NCBI RefSeq assembly: GCF_900129765.1
Contig: NZ_FQWU01000007.1
Location: forward strand, 37,704-101,703
DNA: 64,000 nt
Direction: 5' to 3'
From: Massilia sp. CF038
Lineage (GTDB): Bacteria; Pseudomonadota; Gammaproteobacteria; Burkholderiales; Burkholderiaceae_D
The notes under the pieces are model-generated. The model was not told the origin of the DNA. It saw only the letters and a list, made by a program, of their open reading frames with translations, and did no database searches. Position 1 is the first letter of the stretch. Each line of letters begins with the position of its first letter. A program made the translations under genes and the position numbers. Below are positions 51,302 through 64,000 of this stretch, piece after piece.

Positions 51302-51320
51302 CATGTGCGTGACTGGCGAG

Positions 51321-55562
<4,242 letters not shown>

Positions 55563-55617
55563 GTATCACTCCAGGTGATTGAATTTCTAATTACGTCTAA
55601 CTCTAACAGCACCCCTG

Positions 55618-55697
55618 ACATCGTCCTCGCGGAGGCGGGGACCCATGGCACGGCAGATCTGATGTGCTATGGGTTCCCGCCTGCGCGGGAACGATGT
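55618..55697. repeat. Dispersed palindromic element in the rpoB-rpoC gap
   Basis: ACATCGTCCTCGCGG...GGCGGGGACCCAT pairs with ATGGGTTCCCGCC...GGGAACGATGT. Same family as the elements near 20.4 kb. In the rpoBC transcript it would form a long hairpin in the intercistronic region. Confidence 0.85.
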
Positions 55698-55722
55698 CGG
55701 CAGCGGTGCCGTTACCGGCTAC

Positions 55723-59829
<4,107 letters not shown>

Positions 59830-60005
59830 GGACACTCCGTGAGTGACAGAAAGGATGAGAATTCAGGAATTGCCAGTGCGACCAACCACACGCAAGCCCT
59901 CAAGTCTCGAACTTCCAGCCAGATGATAAGAAGAACTGCTAATACTACCGCTTAGAACTTAAGCGTTACTTATGTTACAGGGACGACAAAAGAGCCAAAG
60001 CCGCA

Positions 60006-60027
60006 TCCACTCCCTTTCGGGAGTGGA
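60006..60027 (-). promoter_or_regulatory. Intercistronic hairpin between rplL and rpoB
   Basis: A 9-base perfect stem, TCCACTCCC (60006-60014) with GGGAGTGGA (60019-60027), around a 4-base loop. No clean U-run follows on the minus strand, so it fits a partial attenuator or processing site, as known between rplL and rpoB in enterobacteria. The remaining 59830-60072 gap holds nothing else I can name. Confidence 0.55.
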
Positions 60028-60072
60028 CCGCAAGCTTTGACTCCGGCGCGAAACTTTGCGCCAACAACGGAA

Positions 60073-60447
60073 TTACTTGATTTCGGCTTTCGCGCCAGCT
60101 TCTTCCAGCTTTTTCTTGCCGGCTTCTGCGTCTGCTTTCGAAATTGCTTCTTTCAGGGTCTTCGGTGCGCCATCGACCAGATCTTTGGCTTCTTTCAGGC
60201 CCAGACCGGTGATTTCGCGAACTGCTTTGATGACGCCAACTTTGTTTGCGCCGAAATCAGCCAGGATCAGGTTGAATTCGGTCTGCTCTTCAGCAGCAGC
60301 TGCAGGACCTGCAGCAGCGCCGCCAGCAACTGCTACTGCAGCTGCCGATACGCCGAACTTCTCTTCGAATGCCTTGACCAGGTCGTTCAGGTCCATTACG
60401 GACATTTCGCCAACTGCTGCCAGGATGTCGTCTTTGCTAATTGCCAT
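60073..60447 (-). CDS. rplL: Ribosomal protein bL12 (L7/L12)
   Basis: 124 residues, normal length. N-terminal dimerisation region [20 protein letters not shown], alanine-rich hinge ([15 protein letters not shown]) and the C-terminal factor-binding domain with [26 protein letters not shown] precedes the ATG. It forms the ribosomal stalk with L10 and is encoded 57 bases after rplJ on the same strand. Confidence 0.99.
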   Translation of the reverse strand: MAISKDDILAAVGEMSVMDLNDLVKAFEEKFGVSAAAVAVAGGAAAGPAAAAEEQTEFNLILADFGANKVGVIKAVREITGLGLKEAKDLVDGAPKTLKEAISKADAEAGKKKLEEAGAKAEIK

Positions 60448-60504
60448 TTGAAACTCCTAAGATTTTTGTATAGATTGGTTTTGACTAAAAAAGCGGCAGC
60501 GCTA

Positions 60505-61041
60505 TTAAGCAGCTGCTGGGGCTTCTTCTGCTGGTGCTTCTGCAGGAGCAGCGCCTTCGCTCTTTTTGGCTGCCAGAGCAGCCAGACCACGTGCAAAGCT
60601 CGATACCGGCGTCAGCATCAGACCCATGATCTGGGCGATGAGGACTTCGCGGGACGGGATGCTTGCCAACGCGACAACAGCTGCTTTATCCAGCTGCTTG
60701 CCTGCGTAGTTACCTGCCGTGATGACCAGTTTGTCGTTGGTTTTAGCGAAGTCAGCGATGACTTTAGCTGCTGCAACGGCATCATCCGAGATCGAGTAGA
60801 TCAACGGACCGGACATGGAATCGGCGAGGCCGGCAAACTGCGTACCCTCTACGGATTTGCGCGCCAGCGTGTTCTTCAGAACACGCAGGTACACACCCTG
60901 AGCACGCGCTTTGGCACGAAGTTGCGTCAAGTGACCAACCTGGATGCCACGATATTCGGCCACGACGATGGTTTGCGCAGTTGCTACTTTTGCGGAAACT
61001 TCGGCGACGACGGCCTTTTTGTCATTCAGATTGAGACCCAC
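60505..61041 (-). CDS. rplJ: Ribosomal protein uL10
   Basis: 178 residues. The start is a GTG at 61041 ([20 protein letters not shown]) with AGGAGGT seven bases upstream; the open frame runs on to 61266 but that stretch is the regulatory leader. Contains [20 protein letters not shown] and [14 protein letters not shown] of the rRNA-binding domain, and a C-terminal alanine/proline/glutamate-rich L12-binding helix. Stalk base protein and, in complex with L12, the usual autogenous repressor of its operon. Confidence 0.98.
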   Translation of the reverse strand: MGLNLNDKKAVVAEVSAKVATAQTIVVAEYRGIQVGHLTQLRAKARAQGVYLRVLKNTLARKSVEGTQFAGLADSMSGPLIYSISDDAVAAAKVIADFAKTNDKLVITAGNYAGKQLDKAAVVALASIPSREVLIAQIMGLMLTPVSSFARGLAALAAKKSEGAAPAEAPAEEAPAAA

Positions 61042-61300
61042 GGTCAACCTCCTAAAATGATGCGCGGCAAATGCCTTGCATCGGTTCGAACAACGGCGTC
61101 CGAAGTTTAGAAGTACAACTGGGCGGATGAATTCACGCAGCGGGACTAACAAAACTTGTTCGGGTGCACCATCTGCGTTGGGTGATGTATTAACCTCCGG
61201 CCTGCCTGCTGCCTTCAGCCCAACGGTCTTTGATTGTCTGCCCGGTCTTGCAACCGGACATCCCAAAGATTCGCCCCGACTTTCGTCGAGGACTTAATTC
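61042..61300 (-). promoter_or_regulatory. rplJ leader region (L10 leader-like)
   Basis: The 259 bases between rplA and rplJ contain several hairpins, including CCGGTcttgcAACCGG (lower case is loop) near 61239-61256, and on the minus strand the CAAAGACCGTTGGGC stretch typical of L10(L12)4-binding leaders. Assigned by position and this motif; autogenous translational control by L10/L12 is expected. Confidence 0.7.
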
Positions 61301-61996
61301 TTAAGCAGCCAGGGAACCCTGGTCGACGCGAACACCGGCGCCCATGGTCGACGAAATGGCAACCTTACGCAGGTAAACACCTTTCGACGATGCTGGCTTG
61401 GCCTTGTTCAGCGCTTCGATCAGCGCAACCAGGTTGGCTTTCAGATCCGCATCAGCGAACGACTTGCGGCCGATCGTTGCGTGGATGATACCTGCCTTGT
61501 CGGTACGGTACTGAACTTGACCAGCTTTCGCGTTTTTCACAGCGGTAGCGACGTCAGGGGTAACCGTGCCGACTTTCGGGTTAGGCATCAGGCCGCGTGG
61601 GCCCAGGATCTGACCCAGGGTACCAACGATACGCATGGTGTCTGGCGAAGCGATCACGATGTCGAAAGGCATGTTGCCGGCTTTAACCATCTCAGCCAGG
61701 TCTTCCATACCAACGATGTCGGCGCCAGCAGCTTTAGCCTGCTCAGCCTTGTCGCCCGTTGCGAACACAGCAACGCGAACGGTCTTGCCGGTGCCAGCTG
61801 GCAGCACGACGGAACCACGAACAACCTGGTCCGATTTCTTCGGATCCACGCCCAGCTGAACCGACACGTCGATCGATTCGTTGAACTTGGCGGTTGCGAA
61901 CTCTTTGATCAGAGCAACTGCATTGTCGAAGGCGTAGGACTTGTTACGGTCAACTTTGGCCTTCATTGCTTTTACGCGTTTGGAGATCTTAGCCAT
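61301..61996 (-). CDS. rplA: Ribosomal protein uL1
   Basis: 231 residues, full length. [20 protein letters not shown] at the start, [19 protein letters not shown] in domain I and [20 protein letters not shown] near the C-terminal part. It binds 23S rRNA at the L1 stalk and usually represses its own L11 operon. The ATG overlaps the rplK stop codon by one base (TAATG), so the two are translationally coupled. Confidence 0.99.
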   Translation of the reverse strand: MAKISKRVKAMKAKVDRNKSYAFDNAVALIKEFATAKFNESIDVSVQLGVDPKKSDQVVRGSVVLPAGTGKTVRVAVFATGDKAEQAKAAGADIVGMEDLAEMVKAGNMPFDIVIASPDTMRIVGTLGQILGPRGLMPNPKVGTVTPDVATAVKNAKAGQVQYRTDKAGIIHATIGRKSFADADLKANLVALIEALNKAKPASSKGVYLRKVAISSTMGAGVRVDQGSLAA

Positions 61997-62427
61997 TACA
62001 CACCCTCTACCGTGATGCCGATCGAACGAGCGGAACCGGCGATGATGCGCACTGCGGCATCCATGTCGGCAGCGGTCAGATCCGGCTGTTTGATTTTTGC
62101 GATTTCTTCAGCTTGCGCGCGGGTCAGCTTGCCTACCTTGGTGGTATGTGGCGTTGGCGAACCTTTGGTGATGCCGGCGAATTTCTTGATCAGGTAGGTC
62201 GCAGGAGGCGTCTTCATCACGAAGGTGAAGGACTTGTCCGCGAAAGCGGTGATCACGACAGGAATTGGCATGCCTGGCTCTTGACCTTGAGTCTGAGCGT
62301 TGAAGGCCTTGCAGAATTCCATGATGTTCAAACCGCGCTGACCCAGTGCTGGGCCAATCGGTGGGGATGGGTTTGCTTTACCAGCTGGCACTTGCAGCTT
62401 GATAAAACCAATGATTTTCTTTGCCAT
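61996..62427 (-). CDS. rplK: Ribosomal protein uL11
   Basis: 143 residues. Start at 62427 ([20 protein letters not shown]) with TAGGAG upstream. The proline-rich [20 protein letters not shown] segment and the C-terminal [16 protein letters not shown] are standard. It binds the GTPase-associated centre of 23S rRNA and is needed for the stringent response. Overlaps rplA by one base. The 62428-62652 gap upstream holds a palindromic element and presumably the operon promoter. Confidence 0.99.
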   Translation of the reverse strand: MAKKIIGFIKLQVPAGKANPSPPIGPALGQRGLNIMEFCKAFNAQTQGQEPGMPIPVVITAFADKSFTFVMKTPPATYLIKKFAGITKGSPTPHTTKVGKLTRAQAEEIAKIKQPDLTAADMDAAVRIIAGSARSIGITVEGV

Positions 62428-62544
62428 GATGGCTCCTATCTTGGATGAGTAGTAGCGCCCCGCCGGTACAAGCATGGCAGGGCTCCTCTTATTAAGTTCC
62501 GCTTACTTACTTGCGACGCCTTAATTACGCGTTGACTTCTGATT

Positions 62545-62632
62545 CATCGCCCTCGTGAAGGCGGCGGTGCGACGCCTCGCGGCCTATAGCATGCAAGCTC
62601 AGCATGGGTCCCCGCTTTCGCGAGGACGATGT
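62545..62632. repeat. Dispersed palindromic element in the nusG-rplK gap
   Basis: Left arm CATCGCCCTCGTGAAGGCGG is degenerate; the right arm GGTCCCCGCTTTCGCGAGGA then CGATG is near consensus for this element family. It lies between the nusG stop and the rplK promoter region. Confidence 0.75.
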
Positions 62633-62652
62633 TGGCTCTGCTCCTGCTGTAC

Positions 62653-63267
62653 TTAAACTTTCTCTACCTGGCCGAACTCGAGTTCGACTGGCGTTGCGCG
62701 GCCAAAAATGGTGACCGAAACACGCACTTTGGATTTCTCGTAATTGACTTCTTCGACATTGCCGTTGAAATCGGTGAACGGACCATCCTTGATACGCACT
62801 TGCTCGCCCACTTCGTACAGCACTTTTGGACGTGGCTTTTCGACACCTTCCTGCATTTGCTGCATGATCTTGTCGATCTCGCGCGCAGGAATCGGGGTCG
62901 GCTTGTTCGATTTACCGCCAATGAAACCGGTGACCTTGCTGGTGTTTTTCACCAGGTGCCAGGTTTCGTCAGTCATTTCCATCTCGACCAGCACATAGCC
63001 AGGGAAGAAACGACGTTCGGTGACCGACTTCTGGCCATTCTTGACTTCTACAACTTCTTCGACCGGCACCAGGATGCGGCCGAACTGGTCTTGCATGCCG
63101 GCGCGTTCGACGCGCTCGGTCAGTGCACGCATGACGCTCTTTTCCATACCGGAATAGGCGTGCACGACATACCAACGCTTATTGCTGACTGGCACGCTCA
63201 GCGCTGCGGAAGCGTCTTGAGCCGGGACGTCGTCACCGGCTGCATCGTCTTTCACATTTTCGCTCAT
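62653..63267 (-). CDS. nusG: Transcription termination/antitermination factor NusG
   Basis: 204 residues. The NGN domain begins at [20 protein letters not shown] and the KOW domain contains [20 protein letters not shown]. An acidic 28-residue N-terminal extension ([20 protein letters not shown]) is somewhat longer than in E. coli. It binds RNA polymerase and links it to Rho or the ribosome. The start lies one base past the secE stop codon, giving a two-gene operon. Confidence 0.99.
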   Translation of the reverse strand: MSENVKDDAAGDDVPAQDASAALSVPVSNKRWYVVHAYSGMEKSVMRALTERVERAGMQDQFGRILVPVEEVVEVKNGQKSVTERRFFPGYVLVEMEMTDETWHLVKNTSKVTGFIGGKSNKPTPIPAREIDKIMQQMQEGVEKPRPKVLYEVGEQVRIKDGPFTDFNGNVEEVNYEKSKVRVSVTIFGRATPVELEFGQVEKV

Positions 63268-63268
63268 C

Positions 63269-63655
63269 TTATTTCCAGCCCAGGATCCAGTCGTACAACA
63301 CTTTTTGGAGAATCTGATCCGTGCCCCAGAGGAACAACGCCATGATCAGCACGAAGCCGAACACGATCAGGGTGATCTGACGGGCTTCTTTATGCGACGG
63401 CCAAACGACCTTCTTGGTCTCGCGCACGGATTCTTTGGCGAAGTTCAAGAAATCGCGGCCCGTAGCGGAGGTCCACAAAAGCAGGACGGCAAAAACCAAA
63501 CCAGCCACGAGTGCGCCTGCGCACATCAAAGCTGGTTTATTCTGGCCTTTCAGGTAAAAGAACCCGACTACGCCTGCAATCGCGGCAACTACTGCCAGTG
63601 CGACTTTAATCTTGTCGTTCGACGTGCTGACGGTTTGCACGGATTGATTAGACAT
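63269..63655 (-). CDS. secE: Preprotein translocase subunit SecE
   Basis: 128 residues with three membrane helices ([57 protein letters not shown]) and the conserved amphipathic segment [20 protein letters not shown]. This three-helix form is typical of proteobacteria. Start at 63655 ([11 protein letters not shown]); upstream codons overlap the tRNA. It is a core part of the SecYEG channel and is followed immediately by nusG. Confidence 0.98.
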   Translation of the reverse strand: MSNQSVQTVSTSNDKIKVALAVVAAIAGVVGFFYLKGQNKPALMCAGALVAGLVFAVLLLWTSATGRDFLNFAKESVRETKKVVWPSHKEARQITLIVFGFVLIMALFLWGTDQILQKVLYDWILGWK

Positions 63656-63690
63656 ACTTTTTTTACTTTCGGTGCCCTGCACCAGAACGG

Positions 63691-63766
63691 TGGCAGGGAC
63701 GGAGGGCATCGAACCCCCAACCTTCGGTTTTGGAGACCGACGCTCTGCCAATTGAGCTACGTCCCT
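63691..63766 (-). tRNA. trnW: tRNA-Trp (anticodon CCA)
   Basis: Minus-strand cloverleaf: acceptor arm AGGGACG / CGTCCCT, D arm GCTC...GAGC, anticodon arm TCGGT-CTCCAAA-ACCGA with anticodon CCA, TpsiC arm GGGGG-TTCGATG-CCCTC, discriminator G and an encoded CCA (63691-63693). Position between tuf and secE is the standard betaproteobacterial arrangement. Confidence 0.97.
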
Positions 63767-63797
63767 ACGTAAAACTTCAGTGGAATCGATTATTTTA

Positions 63798-63819
63798 CCA
63801 CCGGACGCGCGCCCGGTGG
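63798..63819 (-). terminator. Hairpin after tuf
   Basis: CCACCGG (63798-63804) pairs with CCGGTGG (63813-63819), about 28 bases past the tuf stop. The downstream minus-strand sequence is TAAAATAAT rather than a pure U-run. Confidence 0.6.
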
Positions 63820-63847
63820 CAATTTAATGATTTCAGCGATATCGCTA

Positions 63848-64000
63848 TTAGGCGATGATCTTTGCTACAACGCCGGCGCCAACAGTACGGCCACCTTCGC
63901 GGATCGCGAAGCGCAGACCTTCTTCCATTGCGATCGGGTTGATCAGCTTGACGGTGATCGACACGTTATCGCCTGGCATAACCATTTCTTTGTCCGCTGG
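63848..64000 (-). CDS. tuf: Elongation factor Tu, 3' end only (window edge)
   Basis: The minus-strand frame ending at TAA (63848-63850) reads [20 protein letters not shown], then [20 protein letters not shown] and [10 protein letters not shown], the exact C-terminus of EF-Tu. About 50 codons are in the window. It delivers aminoacyl-tRNA to the ribosome. Located upstream of tRNA-Trp, secE and nusG on the same strand, as expected for one of the two tuf copies. Confidence 0.98.

Overview
The window comes from a GC-rich betaproteobacterium, most likely Burkholderiales family Oxalobacteraceae (Massilia/Duganella/Janthinobacterium type). This is inferred from the style of the secE-nusG-rplKAJL-rpoBC cluster, a very large cyclic beta-1,2-glucan synthase, many secreted peptidases and TonB-like proteins, and the overall gene mix. 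Taxonomy was not tested by any search.

Layout. 1-521: 3' part of a GDT1/TMEM165-type transporter. 567-12365 (minus): a secreted PHP-type metallohydrolase with Ig-like repeats, and a 2.9-kresidue NdvB-type glucan synthase. 12657-15240: a cysteine desulfurase / degenerate persulfide-dioxygenase-like / rhodanese fusion, divergent from an Lrp/AsnC regulator. 15310-20317: an amino-acid-type binding protein and two DUF885 peptidases. 20234-20630: a tandem duplication of a gene 3' end with palindromic elements. 20625-25394 (minus): response regulator, binding protein, histidine kinase and M14 carboxypeptidase in one operon. 25678-33878: two TonB-like paralogues sharing an operator-like site, a degenerate M28 membrane protein, a binding protein, a true M28 peptidase, an L,D-transpeptidase and SodC. 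34011-39120: a membrane protein/XRE pair under a nested dyad, an alpha/beta hydrolase, DUF4166, a CPBP protease and a type-B esterase. 39121-47036: a strip of small accessory genes (VOC, pilin-like, NUDIX regulator, 2OG oxygenase, DUF4291, AcpH, ankyrin, GFA, DUF4259, DUF1801, DUF3592), three of which look broken.

47261-51301 is the most unusual part. The 3' end of rpoC and its terminator occur twice, about 4 kb apart. The copies enclose two lower-GC genes: a large winged-helix/PIN-like/coiled-coil/membrane protein and a TraB/GumN-type protein. The distal rpoC copy is a headless remnant with an in-frame 143-codon deletion. No integrase or transposase is visible. I read this as a horizontally acquired two-gene cassette placed behind rpoC by recombination in the rpoC 3' end, and it is the best candidate in the window for an undescribed (possibly defensive) system.

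51321-64000 (minus) is the conserved transcription/translation cluster: tuf (partial), tRNA-Trp, secE, nusG, rplK, rplA, rplJ with its leader, rplL, rpoB and rpoC. Dispersed palindromic elements of the same family as those at 20.3-20.6 kb lie in the rpoB-rpoC and nusG-rplK gaps.
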